Assembly: GCF_001949145.1 (NCBI RefSeq)
Contig: NW_019091361.1
Location: forward strand, 3,355,359 to 3,419,358
Reading direction: 5' to 3'
Length of the DNA: 64,000 nucleotides
DNA from: Acanthaster planci
Lineage: Eukaryota; Echinodermata; Asteroidea; Valvatida; Acanthasteridae
Under the pieces are notes generated by a model. The model saw only the letters and a list, made by a program, of their open reading frames with translations, was not told the origin of the DNA and did not search any database. Made by a program: the position numbers and the translations under genes. Positions 34,870-47,800 of this stretch are shown one piece after another (the stretch's first letter is position 1; every line of letters begins with the position of its first letter).

Positions 34870-36500
34870 TTCCTTTTTCCTTGTTCTCTGAGCTAAGGTG
34901 GAAAAGGACAACACACATCTGCATGAGGTCTAATATTAGCACATTTTTAAGCCAAAAGTGTTGGTTTTCCCAAATTTACCAAAGAGGAAGTAACCACGTT
35001 GATTGGTTTATTGAATGGCTACATCAAAATGTCAAAATGTGTTACTTTGAGAAACTGCAATTACAGGAGAATGCTAGGCCTACATATATATCAGCACCCC
35101 TCCCCCTCAATCTATATAGTCCATTTTCTATGCATTCGTTTTTCAGTGAATGTTTTGCAGACGTGCACGCTATTGAACAGCCAGCGCTTGCTTGTATCGT
35201 TTGTGTGTGTTCAGAAGTTTTGCAAAAGACCCCAAAATGTTGGAAATTAATCCTCTAATCTTAGGTTATGTGTACTCATTTTTGGTAAATTTGCCAAGAC
35301 ACAAATACTAGAATTTGTGTCGTGAGTCCCCATCAAAAATTCAGAAGTCTTCATGTCATCTAACAGTTCGCCCTGTATTGTCTAGTATGTACTTTTAATG
35401 TGTCACATGATGTCGTTAAAATTTGTTGACTCAGTGAAGCACTTCAGGGGTGCAAATATATGTAGGACCCTTCACTTATATTTGAAGTTTCAAGGTGTTA
35501 ATTTTTGGTTTGCGTTGTCAAGAGAATGAATATGAATAAAGATTAGTGGTGGATCCATTTTAAGTGTTTGTTTCTCATATTTTTCCAGAAGAGAGCTAGA
35601 TTGCTTGGGTTGACACTGGGTTGCCCATATTCATAAATAAATGTAATGGATGGGATATGCACCAACCTGATTAACGGGGAAGGGCATAGACATAAACCCA
35701 AGGGTGTGGCAGGGGTGTGGATGGGGTGTTCACTAACTTGTGCTGGTTGTTGCTGAGCATACAAAGAACATGGCATTGGGAGGGCCTACCGACAGATGTG
35801 CAGGACCCTGTGTATTCACACTCCATGAGTTAGACTTACACATAATATACCTTTCATAGGAATCTTGACAATCTTACTGTTAATATAATTCAGTGGACGA
35901 GTTGTGGGATAAAAAACCAGAGATCAAAACTCCCTTAGTGGAGAAATTACTCTGGAAAACCCTACAACTGAATTGTATTAAGCATAACATGCATAACATG
36001 CATAACAAAAAGAGAATGTAATCATCTGTCGGTATGCGGATGGCAATTCATGCCTACAAGACGCCTTGTATATCCTGCATTTACCTCTCACCGCCATAAC
36101 TCTCTGCGCAGCGATATTCTTAAGAACTAACTTTCGTATTATTTCACTGCCCCGTTCAACCGAAAATACATGTCATGGGGTGTACAGAAGAGGGGCAGAC
36201 CACTCAAGGATATGGGGTGCCATATTTAGTGTTTGGGCTAGTGAGGGCCGTCAAAACAAACAAGTAGATAAAAGGACACATTATGGATTTTACTCCTAAT
36301 CAGTTATGCAAGGATGTTAAATAGTGACACACTGGGTAGCTTCATGTTATAAAAAGTAAAAATACTGTTCTTTCTTGAAATTTGTTTCCCTGTTGTTGAT
36401 TTGAAAAAGTTATTCAAATGAACTGGAAATGACTACTGGAAGATTTGAAGTTTGAAGCTGTTTAAATTGCTTTAAAAATTCGAAGAATATGTGCTGTCAC
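34870..36500. other. No recognised gene
   Basis: Short open frames only. AATAAA at about 35534 and a GCATAACAT triplicate at about 35985-36005 are the only visible signals. Confidence 0.3.
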
Positions 36501-36520
36501 AATGCTTTTACTATGCCAAA

Positions 36521-36600
36521 CACCAGATGGGTGTTCTAGGGTTGCGCTGAACCAAATAGAATCAAGAGCAACTCAGGTTGACCCATGGGTAAATGGTCCG
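36521..36600 (+). mobile_element. Partial end of the TAA-flanked MITE family
   Basis: GGGTGTTCTAGGGTTGCGCT, AACCAAATAGAATCAAGAGC and CAACTCAGGTTGACCCA match the left end of the element at 37322. No partner right end was found nearby, so it is a fragment. Confidence 0.5.
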
Positions 36601-36639
36601 TGGTTGTTGAGGGGTCTCCAACTGGTTAAATAGGAAACT

Positions 36640-37050
36640 GAACACAATAATTCTAAAAGTTGTAAATACAAAAACTTAAGAAATAAAACAATATGAATAT
36701 AAAAACATAACATTACAATGTAACATTAATAAAATAATTTCAATTAGAAATGAATAAAATAATTTAAATTTGTAAAGCTACGTATGGAAAAAAAAATTGA
36801 AAATAGACTGAATTGAGCATCTTAAATTACTTTGTACATGTACAAAGAAACAGGTTCTAGCAAGGCAATAGAAAACAATGGGAAACAAAATACATATACG
36901 TACAGTAGAACCTTAAAGAAATTTCACAAAATAAACATTTCCAAAAGGTGTTTGTAAAAGTTGAAGTTCAAGAAATAAAAGGTAAAAAAAAACTTTCTTT
37001 AGGTCAAACCTCCATCCTGTCTGTGGCATGGAGGTTTTAATCACATCGTC
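36640..37050. other. AT-rich stretch with no feature
   Basis: A-rich simple sequence with scattered AATAAAA words and one TACATGTACA. No coding signal. Confidence 0.35.
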
Positions 37051-37321
37051 AAAATTCAGAATGAAAAAAGTTGGCAGTCATTGAACACAAAAGAGAAAAG
37101 CTGCTATTCCCCATTGGTCGATCCATGTTATTCAACACGAAACTCAACACATTTTGAGAGTACCGGGTGTTCGATTTTTTGGTAAGGCAAAATGTTTTGT
37201 AACTTTTGCTGATTCATGAAGTGTATTTTGCTAAGAAATAATCTAATAAGGTAAATAAAGCAATTTTTCACTGGAAGCTGGAATTTGATGTTAACTGGGT
37301 AAATGCTTGCAACGTAGCTAA

Positions 37322-37660
37322 CACCCATTTCAGACAGGTGTTCTAGGGTCACGCCAAACCAAATAGAATCAAAAGCAACTCGGGTTGACCCAACTGAATT
37401 TTGGTTTCATACAGATGAACTTAATACATGTACATACATTTGCATTGGGTTCAGGCCATGAAAAGATTGAAGTCTGAAACCAAGTCGCTCTGGTGTCCTT
37501 CCGAGTGCCTTTTAGTGTCTATCTTTCACCCGGTAGCACGCCTGGTCACTCCTGCAGGTACATGTAATTGTTTCAGATGTTGAACTTTCGCCACACTTAA
37601 TTCAAAATTTGCTTTTAATTTGGTTTGGCGTAACTCTGGAACACCTGTCTGAAACGGGTG
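37322..37660 (+). mobile_element. Harbinger-type MITE with TAA target duplication
   Basis: A 339-bp element begins CACCCATTTCAGACAGGTGT and ends with the inverted ACACCTGTCTGAAACGGGTG. TAA directly flanks it at 37319-37321 and 37661-37663. The arms stay similar for about 45 bp (CACGCCAAACCAAAT / ATTTGGTTTGGCG). A TWA target site is the hallmark of PIF/Harbinger elements. Non-coding. Confidence 0.7.
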
Positions 37661-37694
37661 TAACACTTTACAAAGGCTGCCACTGCCTCCCTAC

Positions 37695-37938
37695 AAATTT
37701 AGGGGTCCATTTTCTTTCATGTCCCTGTCACATCTGACGCATGATTTTGTAAGTTCAGAACACATTTTTTTACATGTAATTTCCAAGAGTGATAAATTTA
37801 TGCAAATTACTTGCCAAACAAATAGTAATAGTTTGAAATCAATTCCGGTGATATTTCCATGTAAAATAATAAAGGTCAGATGTAACAGGGACACCAAAAT
37901 GTCACACTTTTGGACCCCTAATTTCTGGAATTACCCAC
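37695..37938 (+). mobile_element. MITE family 1, copy 2
   Basis: TTAGGGGTCC...CATGTCCCTGTCACATCTGA at the left and CCCCTAATTTCTGGAATTACCC at the right pair as in the other copies. The outermost left 12 bp are diverged or lost. It sits 35 bp after the Harbinger-type MITE. Confidence 0.65.
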
Positions 37939-38049
37939 ATGTACTGTATATGTACATGTACATCAACCGACAATGCACATTATGTGCATATATGTATTTG
38001 CAAGATGTATGAATGCACTGAATCAATTATTCAGTTGGCAAAGAGATAA

Positions 38050-38700
38050 TCATCACATTACTGTCATAGTCACAGTCAGTCACCAGCAGCATCTTCAAAG
38101 ACCTATGGCCTGAGGCTTTAACCCAAGTACATAATTTGAGGAAGGACACAGAAGGAGTTACAACTCTGGTAAGTCAAAGTGCTCAATGATCATCGCCGCC
38201 CGGTCAGACGAACACTAGTAAATATTCCCCAAATGCCTGATTACTGCCTGCGGCTTAGCCGGACAAGTGGGGCCAGTAATACCTAGCAATAGTTGTGGTG
38301 TTTTCTTTGCAATTACATGTAACTACAACTTGTCGCAGTGTCCAGGAAATAGAAAGAAAAAATATCTAACATTAGATTTACTTTTGCTGTTGTGAATATT
38401 TTTTTAAGAGTTTGATTGATTCCATTTCTTCACCCAGGGTATGCCCAAACAGTTTACAAACTGGTTTCCATTGAGGCCCTGCGATCATTACAAATGAATA
38501 AAATTGTTAGAAACTCACGACGAAAAGTAAAATTGACAAATATGGCAAACATTAATATTTACAAATACAGACCACTAAAGTATCATACACATGTGAACAT
38601 TTAAATAAGGCATTCATTGAATACTGATCACAGGATGGGCAAAAACCCTGCAAAAAAAAAATGGGAAAAAAGAACACAGGGAAATTCCTGATCCGGCTCC
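38050..38700. other. No recognised feature
   Basis: Short AT-rich frames only; probably the 3' flank of the LINE remnant that follows on the minus strand. Confidence 0.3.
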
Positions 38701-38720
38701 AATGAACATTGACAACCAAG

Positions 38721-39115
38721 TTAACAACTCCATAGATCAGCGTTTGGGACTACACGACACTGGTCATGGCTTTCCGTAGTTCTGATTTGATTGTCCCTAA
38801 GGAGTCTATACTTCTGAGTTGCTCTGGCAAATTGTTCCATATTTTGGCACCTTTCACCGCAAAACTTTGAGTGTAGCATTCTTTTTTTGGCTAAAGAGAC
38901 TTTAAGTGCCTTGTTAACTGAGTACATGTATCTTGTTTCACGAATCTGTGTGAATGGCATAAACAGATTTGTCACATACATAGGAGCCAATTTGTTTAGA
39001 CATTTAAAAACAAGAAAAGTCTTTTTTAACCTAACTCTCACATTTCCATTATCCGTGCAATTTTGTAATTTTATTTGTCACTCCAAAACATCAGTTTCTA
39101 AGTCTTTGTACCAAT
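38721..39115 (-). mobile_element. LINE (non-LTR retrotransposon) ORF2 C-terminal fragment
   Basis: The minus strand encodes LKKTFLVFKCLNKLAPMYVT, then LKVSLAKKRMLHSKFCGERC, QNMEQF and a stop at 38721. This is the familiar C-terminal tail of CR1/L2/Jockey-type reverse transcriptases (LVFKCLNxxAPxYLxxL...FxxxGxxxWNxLP). It is truncated at the 5' side and a stop lies shortly upstream (about 39078), so it is dead. No target duplication was found. Confidence 0.7.
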
Positions 39116-39954
39116 TTGACTAAGATTGCCTAACAACATGTTGGCCACCACAGGAAAGATAAGTTCACGAAAAACAAAATGCACTGTTTCATCACAAGGA
39201 GTGATCATGAGATTTCATAAAGTACCTTTTGGTATCAATTCCGTAATAAAATTATTGAAAGAAAACAAATCTTATAGACAACTGGGTGTTTATTCCCAAA
39301 ATAAGTCCTGAAGAAAGCATTTGTAATAACTGGACATGAACACTTCTGGTACACAGCCTAATGACAGCAACTGCGCAAGCATTAAATGTGATGTTGTCGG
39401 ATCATACCAAGCACCAACGATGGCATGAATAGTCAACTTCCTATACTGCAGTACACAACATTTTAAGGATGCAGATTACCAGCGAAAAATTGCAGCGATG
39501 ATCATGGGGTACAAAGGGGGTTTATGGTTCTGAAGAAGGTGGTGCATAGCAAGCAGTCGCTGCGCTGTGACTATGGAAATACCGGGCTTGCCAGAAAGCG
39601 GTAATTGGCCAGATGTTATAGCCCGGGCAGTTCAACTTCGAACTCCTTCTGTGTCCCTTCCTCCATGGTACATGTACATGTGGGTACTTTTTTGTGACAC
39701 TTCAAGAGATGCATGGTGGTGCAGAACGATAGAGCTGGCAATCCCTCTCCAAAAAGGCTTTTCTGCTGAGCTGGCTTAGAAATTATGTACCAGTTCATCC
39801 GATCATTCGAATGATTCATTCGATCAGGGATTGCTTTGATTTATTTTTCAGACAGCGATGTGATGTTTAAAAAAAATGAGGTCAGCGAACTGACAAAATG
39901 AAATCGTATTTAGGATTCATGTACATGGATTTTGCATCCGCACTGTTTCTAATG

Positions 39955-40118
39955 GTGCCTGTGATACTCCTGGTGAAGAGAGGTGGTCTCGTGGACATTA
40001 TGGGAGGTAAAGTGACTTGCCCAAAGATTCAACATGTACCAGAAATCAAGCTGCTGGATTATAGCCCCTGACACTGGGATCACCTTATGAACCTTGATCA
40101 CTAGACCACACCCCTCAG
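39955..40118 (-). mobile_element. tRNA-derived SINE-like element
   Basis: On the minus strand the head reads GTGTGGTCTAGTGATCAAGG (box A-like), followed by a box B-like region and TTGGGCAAGTCACTTTACC, a body word shared by many animal SINEs. The tRNA head is diverged, so this is an old copy rather than a tRNA gene. Confidence 0.6.
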
Positions 40119-40199
40119 TATACATGTACATGTATGTAGGGACAGATGGGTCCTGCTAAACATCATTGGGGGGAGGGGCTTTCAAGTCAACAGGGCTGG

Positions 40200-42300
40200 G
40201 CATCACCTTATACCATGTTGTGCTGTTGACGGTGCATACAGTACATTGTACATGTACCTCAAATATGTCTGATTATAGAGTAGGGAAATGTTTCTGATGA
40301 AGCCTTTGCTGATTGGAAATATGCTTAGAGTAACTGTGAACTTGTTCAATATTATGAGTACGTACAATGTACGTTGATTTTGTATTATTTATGTCAAGAT
40401 GATACATGTGCATTCATAGTGCCTGCACATGTTGAATGGGGCAGAAATTTATACACTGCACTGAAAATGAACTTTGAACCAAAGAATAGAAAAACTCAGT
40501 GTTCCCAGTGTTTGAACAGTGCATTGAATCATCCACCTTACTTACTGTATTTGGCATTTGATTTTTTAGTGTAGTCACTGAGTCATTGGATGGTGTGGCC
40601 AGTGCACAGTGTGCTTTCCGGCTCATGTGTGAGAAATAAAGCTGGCGACTCGGGAAAGCGGACCTGTGCCATTACAATCATGTACATGATGTACACTGCA
40701 ACAGCAAACGTTTCTAATCATGATGGAATGCGCCCACATGCCTTACAGATTACATATAGTTTCTGAAATTACAGGGAAGTGCTCGCCTGAGACAGGGCGG
40801 TGAGGCAGCGTGCTCATCAGGGCCATCATTCGATCAAACGTAGCAGGTGCATTGGGACTGTTGATTGATTTTGCAGTTTAAAATGAATTGAATGTTATGA
40901 TTGGATGTACACGTACACGTAGAGTGTTTTGAGTCATCTTGTAATTTTTGGAACTTTTGGCATATGCCCAGACTGTTTGGCCATATGGTTTATCATCTAC
41001 ATGCAGGTGAACTGTCTTTTTTATTTAGTGAGGTTGACAGTAAGTAATACTATGTGCGTATACTAAAAGGTGTAGTCCATTTGTCCCTTGTGCATTACGT
41101 TTTAGGCAACAAAAGTGCCAACAATCTTCCTACGAGTACATGCACTTTATGAAGTTTGAGCTCAGTCAATGCTGTATATGCATACTCTGAGAAAAACAGT
41201 AGTCTAGGATTTCAGAGTCCAATCAGAAGTTGCAGAGTCATGTTTTGAATTGTGCCCAACTTAAGCGTCTCGGATCTGCTTTAATTCAGCCAATTACAAC
41301 TTAACGATGTTGTGCACTGAACAGCCAAATTACATGTACATGTATGTGTGCATTGTGTCAACACTTTGCTGAATTATTAAAGACAAACTACAATGGCATT
41401 TTGGTTGGAAATTGCCTTCTGTCATCGCTTTCTTCAAAATGACAGCTTGCAAGAAAGAATTATTCCACAGGGAGCTTAGTCCCATGACTATCTTTAATCC
41501 AAGTACATATGTACATGTACATATACATGTACTTTTCAGGTATATTTTCGTCAGTAAATGTGGGATACCTGCTGAATCTATATGCACATATGTTAATAGT
41601 ACAGTGTACATGTTCATGTACCGATACAACCTACTGGGTATAAATTCTCCATGTACATGTACATGTACAGTACTTTCATCACCTACGGTGACCTAAATAG
41701 TTGAGCAGTGGAGTGATGTCCGCAACCCTTCACCTTCACCCTTACACTGAACTCACTGGGCCATGAAATTGTTCAAGCTTACATTAAGCATGGGATGGCA
41801 TGGTTGGTCTGAGCAGTGCGATAGACAGCATCATGCTGGAGCAAATGGAAATTATCGCATTCAGCTGGATTTGTTTTGTTTTGAAATATTAAATTTACAC
41901 GTTCATGTATGTTTGTTTCCATAAATGTAAGTCGTAGCTTTTAAACCCTGGTAAGGCTGGAAATGCCTTCCCTTTCCCCTTAAGTACTAACACCACTCAA
42001 AAAAGTTGTGGACCACTTTTTACTTTGTGTATACTTTTTTATGTGAGATACATGTATTTTCCTGCTGAACATGTGCATTTGATGTTTTGAAACATTTTTT
42101 AAACGTTTTTTTATTCCAATGAGAATACCATCTACACAAAAAAGGAAAAGATCTACACTCCACTTATTGCTTTGAAAAAACTTACAAGTTAAGAAAAAAG
42201 TGGTCCTTAACCTGTTTTGAGTAGTCGAATTATGTATGAACCACTGGAAAAAATGAACTGATTTCATTTTGAAATGAATAGAAAAAACCTTGTGGGTTTT
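40200..42300. other. No gene; many TACATGTA words
   Basis: Gene-free. ACATGTACAT runs at about 41333-41345, 41508-41532 and 41651-41672 account for the Met/Tyr/Val/His-rich open frames. Confidence 0.4.
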
Positions 42301-42330
42301 GGTGAAATGCATGTACATGTACATCTAGGC

Positions 42331-43218
42331 TCAGGGCTCAACCTTAACGCTAGCCCGGCGTACAATGGCTAGTAAAAACGGCTGCGGGCTAGTAAAAACC
42401 CCTTCCCAACTTGCCCAGTGGGCTAGTTAAAATATGTACACGTTTACACCTTGAATCCTGTATTGTGTGCTGGAACAGTGTATGTGTACATTGTACCTAG
42501 TACCTATCATCAATGCATCAACGATAGTTACTCCAGTAGTCAGTGACCCCTATACATGACCAATATAATTAACATACAATTTGTACTGGGAACCAGATAC
42601 CAAGAACCGATACTGCATCCATAGCCTGATACAATCCGGTTCGTAAGTGACTTCGTTGTACCCCTGATTGAAGCCTCTCACTGGACAATCATGCCTGGTG
42701 AATGAGTAGGGAACAAGAACCAGTCTACCCACAAACCGCTATCTCTTTTTTTTTTTCATCTCCTTTATCATTTCTCAAGGCATAAACAAATACGGAACAT
42801 GAGACAACAATACACAACTGCAATGGCAACAGCCTTGATGGATTACCAAATGCGAACTTAATCACAATCGAGTGGATCTTCAAATGTTACCATGTTACAA
42901 AAATGGTTTAAATATTGGATCTTTAAAAATATGTACAACTAAACCAACGTGATAGCGGTTGATAGAAACGTCTTGGTGGACCAAGACTAATGTTGTGACA
43001 GCGAAGAGGAAGAATATCCGGACTCCACTACCAGCGACGGTGATTTCTAGCCAACCATGAACAACAGTCAACAACGTTCTTAAGTCAGAAACCTGCTTTA
43101 ACTGTTATTTTTTTTCCACACATTTCATGGGCTAGTAAAAATCTCTGCGGGCTAGTAAAAATCACAATTTACTAGCCCGGCGGGCTACTGTTGGGAAAAA
43201 ATAAAGGGCAAGCCCTGA
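42331..43218 (+). mobile_element. hAT-like non-autonomous transposon, 888 bp
   Basis: The element begins TCAGGGCTC and ends with the inverted AGCCCTGA. Flanks carry an 8-bp target duplication with one mismatch, ATCTAGGC (42323-42330) and ATCTAGGA (43219-43226). Sub-terminal copies of GGGCTAGTAAAAA recur near both ends: two at the left, and two at the right followed by an inverted copy. An 8-bp duplication is typical of hAT elements. No transposase frame is present. The near-identical duplication suggests a fairly recent insertion. Confidence 0.75.
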
Positions 43219-43229
43219 ATCTAGGACAG

Positions 43230-44690
43230 GGGTTAAAGATCTGCGTTTCTGAACAGGTGTGTTACTACAAGAACAACCTACACGTATGTATGTTTACAAT
43301 TGGGAAACACTGAATCATCTTTGTGCAAACATACACATGTATAGTTGTACTGGTACCTGTGTTCTCACACCTTTATCCATGAAAAATTGAGGTTACTCTG
43401 GGTACAGTGCACTGCCTATATATTGGTGGTATTTTTGAGTTTTAGTGCACCATACCGCAGGTGCTATTTATTAGCCTTGGGGGAAGATCAGTGAACCGTT
43501 GACAAGTTTGCCACAAACAGGTATCAATATTTGAAGTGGTTTGCCACCAGAGACACATGCGTGAAGTTTTGTGTCCATTTAACATGCCAGTTTGAATCCA
43601 GTTTTAATTAAAAACCCCTACTACTGTGACCATTTTCCCTTCTCGTCAGTTTTAAATTCTAAGGGAGAATGTGGCATGGTTTGGGGCGAGGAGATGTAAG
43701 AAAAAACAGGTTTTGGCAAGAATGAATTAACTACTAATTGAAAACTATTCAAATTGTGTTCAACAGACTTCACCGAACTATTCTGGGCCAAAATTCTGTG
43801 TGTATTTTCCCCAATAAAACAGTCAACAGTCTGCACATCAGTGTAATCGTTTTAGTAGCCCTGGTTTGAATGAAGCTATACAATGTATGTGAATAATTAA
43901 ATGCAAGTCAAAAGAAATCATGCATGAAAGATCGTCTGCTCAAGCAATATTCATTAGTATTTAAGTGTGTAGGAAGGGCCAATTAACTCCGCAGAGTGAA
44001 GTTACAAGTTACAGGTACGGTAGATGCATACAGTGAAGCACCCTGTCATACTCACTGGCGCAGGGAACAATTTTACCTTTATGGAGTATTGGCATTTATC
44101 AACATGAAGACATACATGTAGAAGAATTGCGCCTGATTTATGGGAGATTTGTGCCATTGCAGTATGTACATTTGCAACTTGATATGATATGGCTCAGGCC
44201 ACAGATGGTGTGAACTCCACAGCGTTTTCTTTGAAAGCAGTCCTGCTGGTACGTGTACATACGTACCTGTAGGTATAGTTACCGGTAAGATGCGAGGAGT
44301 GTGGGCGGAGTTTGAAGTGTAGCTGCTGTTAACTTTTCTTGGACACAATTTTTCTGCAACTTTGTACTCTCCTTCAGTGTGTGAAAACTCCTATATGTTC
44401 CTGTTTGCATGCATTGAAATTGTGAAAAGTGCACTATTTCAAAGTTTTAAACTTATCCTTGCTTTCCTGAACAACTGAGGGCGCTGTTGCCAGCACTGTG
44501 TGCATGTAGGTATGCCCTGCTGGTACATACCGTACACGCATGTACAAGTACTAGGTACCAGAGTCGACAAAAGTTAAAAATAAAGTGAACTGAGACACAA
44601 AGGTCCATTTCAAGGGGTAGTATTAAGAACAAATTGATTGCAGCTAAAGCTCATCCACTTATCACTCGTCTTTGAGTATTTTCTACTTAT
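43230..44690. other. Gene-free stretch upstream of the P4-ATPase gene
   Basis: No coding signal. One CTCF-like GAGGGCGCTGTTGCCAGC lies at about 44477. The true P4-ATPase promoter is probably here or further left, because the start codon exon seems to follow an intron. Confidence 0.3.
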
Positions 44691-44869
44691 TCTCTGTTGC
44701 AGAGTTCTCTGTGGATTTTTGCGTGGATGAAAGCCTCAGAGACTAGTTGATTTCATCTGGAGGTGGATGCTCAGTGTTGAACATTCGGTGGTTGCATCTT
44801 TTTGACAGTGGAGTCTCTGCAGGTTTTTAGTTGATGGTGTACACCTGGTGAAGGGGCTTAACTGTCACC

Positions 44870-44885
44870 ATGGGACGTCCATTAG
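44870..44885 (+). CDS. ATP8B: ATP8B coding exon 1
   Basis: CACCATGG start context, residues MGRPL plus one base, donor G|GTATGT. A CTCTGTTGCAG acceptor ending at 44701 suggests that this exon begins at 44702 with 5' UTR, so the promoter lies upstream of an intron. Phase 1 agrees with exon 2, giving [15 protein letters not shown]. Confidence 0.75.
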
Positions 44886-47800
44886 GTATGTAAATTTGTC
44901 AGAATAAAATGTTCAGAAATGAGTACATGTGTAGTCAGTCCACATAAAAGAAAACCAAGGTTTGTTTTCCCATTATCATGGCCTTATAGCATTGTAATAT
45001 GAAATGATATTAAAGTTTTTCTGTGTTATATTCTGTGAAATATTTTGGTTTGGCCATAGACTGTATTTGTCCTAATATAGCGAGGCGGCCTGGTAACATT
45101 CATTTGTACCTGTGTACAGTACATTCGCCACTAGGAATTTGGCAAAGTAATTAATGCTACGGTACCTCTGTGAGAAAATTCCATTTAATGTTAAGTTCAA
45201 AACATTCAAATGTACGGTACTGAAGTGCAGTATATTCCATACATGTACATGTACTGGTACTATATATCTGGCCAAATATGAGTATTAGAATGACCACTTC
45301 GGGAAATAGGACCACACTTTTCCTGATCAAGTGTGTGACATCTTTAACCCTAACAGCCCTCAATCCTTCACTTGCTGGAGGATTGAGGACTGTTAAGGTT
45401 AATCTTGATTTTTGCAACCAAACTCGTATGACGTTATGAGAGGCTTGGTTGCTGCTGATGAAGCTACTGCGTCCTGCTTGCTGGGTGGTTTACCGGAGTT
45501 GTTCAGATTTTGTTAGGATCCCGTCCACAGTTCTTTGGTTGTTTTTATGACCATTTGTAGCTCCGTCAGTCCAGGGCTATAGCACGCTTGAAGGAATAAA
45601 CAGCAGCGGTAAGTTGTGGGGACCGAGAACGTTTTGGAATCGCACTCACCTCCCATGAGCTGCTGTTTAGTGTGCCATCCTCCATCGCATTGATCATGGC
45701 ATTTGGCAAGATCAGTCCAACAATCCATTTCTTTTTAAGTTTTAATCAATCTTCTTAAAGTTGTATAAGTTTTGAAGAATAGGCCTCAGCCACTCTGTAT
45801 GCCTTTCTTTTTCTTTGAGATCTGCCTTAAAGATCAGTCACATTGGTAATACACATTTCCACTTTTTATGAAATTGAGTTATATTTAAAACAATGTATAA
45901 TGTAAAAAACTAAATAAAGATTGCTACTGATGTCAAAAGCACGAGTTGAAGTTCTCCTTCATACTAGGCAAAATGAAAACAAAACCATCCATACTTGTAG
46001 AAGCCTGTTGCGATGACATCACGCTACCGCTCTGCAATTATACGACTTTCATTATTTCGGGGCAAACGCACCTGTTAGCGCTGTTCTTGCTCGAACTTAA
46101 CTGTGAATTATAAGAAGTTAGACAATGAGAGTGACTTGGAATTATATGTACATTTACATAGACATTGTTGATTAGGCAAGTCAAGGTGATGTCAACACTG
46201 GATCGTATGATACAGTTGAATCGTCCCAATTTGAACGGGAGTGAGGTCCCAGTGAAATTCAGACAGATGGCTGCTGTCATTTGCCGAAAATGACCGGCGA
46301 GGAAACAGACAACCTATTATGACCACAAGGTCAAGAAACTCTTGGGGAATGAGAGCTGCATTATGACATCAAGTCACTAGACTTGTTTGCCGCCCCCATC
46401 GATGCATTTTTTTTTTCTGAGCATTCTTGCGGTGGAACTGAACTCCCCAAATGACAATTTTTTTGTACATGCAAAGAGAACCTACCATGTTAGTCATTAT
46501 GTGGGTCATAATTCCCTGTTTAATAACCTCTTTCCCATAAAAACAATGTGACTGATCTGTAAGCCTAACCCTGCTTCCATTATAATTGCTTGCAGCCTTC
46601 TAAATTCTGTAGCAAATAAACAGGTGCATGAAGCACAGAAATTATTACTACTGACAGTGACAGAATCCGGAGGGGATTCCGATCAACCTTCATGAATGTG
46701 CAACAGTGGATGTTATTGAAACAATACATGTACATACATTTACATGTACAGATATATGGATCCGTGCTTTTCTGCCAAGTTGGTACATGTACATGTACCT
46801 GTGCATAAGCCAAGTTGCCTGAGCGCTTTGCATTATGCTCATTACTACATGTAATTCAACTGCTGCCCTAGCTGTGGATGAGCATATGTGCACATGAACT
46901 TGAAACTGTGTAACACCTTGCATCGAAATGCTGATATTTCTCAAAAAGAGTCTCTAGATTTTGCAAAATTGGGTTTAAAGTGTTCGAGGTACACCCACAT
47001 GTATAAATTGCACGTGGATTTGGTTAATAAACATTATTGTACACGTATATGTATGTAGTTTGACACCTTGGATGCTCATTTGATGATGTACATTGTACTT
47101 GTGCACCAGGGCATTTACTAACGTTTTCTGCATGGACCTACCGTCTTACGTAGAATTTACCTAAAATTTGTGATGTATGTATACATGTACGTTATGTACC
47201 TGTATCATCAGACATCAGTCCTTTGCATCCAGAATGCACTCATCGAAACAAAATTGTACGTCGCACTTTGAAAACAGAAGGCATGATTGTAAAAGTACCG
47301 GTACATGTAAACTTGCTGGAGAAAAAGTCACGCCGGTACACTGCACGCGTACTTGTATGTGACAGGAGTTGGATTATTATCCGCTCCGAGCAGGAACAAA
47401 AGAGGGCATGTTTTGAAATGAAATTGACAGTCCTTTGGTACTCACGCACCGCATAGGTGCGCAAGTTTATGCACGTTTGACGCGGAGCATGCTGAGTACG
47501 CGCAACGATTTTAGTGCACGCTGAACGCATGCTAGAACCCGGTTGGAAAACATAGTTCCATCTGTCTTTCTCTCGCTGGTGAGGGTGCACTTCAGCTTAG
47601 GCTGGATAACATTCTGCTGATTGTATGTATGTAGAGGCAAAGTGCATAAGACTCTTCTATGGTCTATTTCAATGGTACACTAATGACTGGATTGTTTAAT
47701 GTTCAGTGTGTCCCAAGCTGGGGGGGGGGGAGATTTTATTAGTACGAAAGAAATCTTCCCCACGTCCTGGGGGCACTTGGAACTTGTTGCAAACCAACAT

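Noticed and set aside
39955-40118. Functional tRNA gene
   Set aside because: The tRNA-like head lacks a clean cloverleaf and is followed by a SINE-type body, so it is called a SINE. The same holds for 29755-29990 and 53785-53925.
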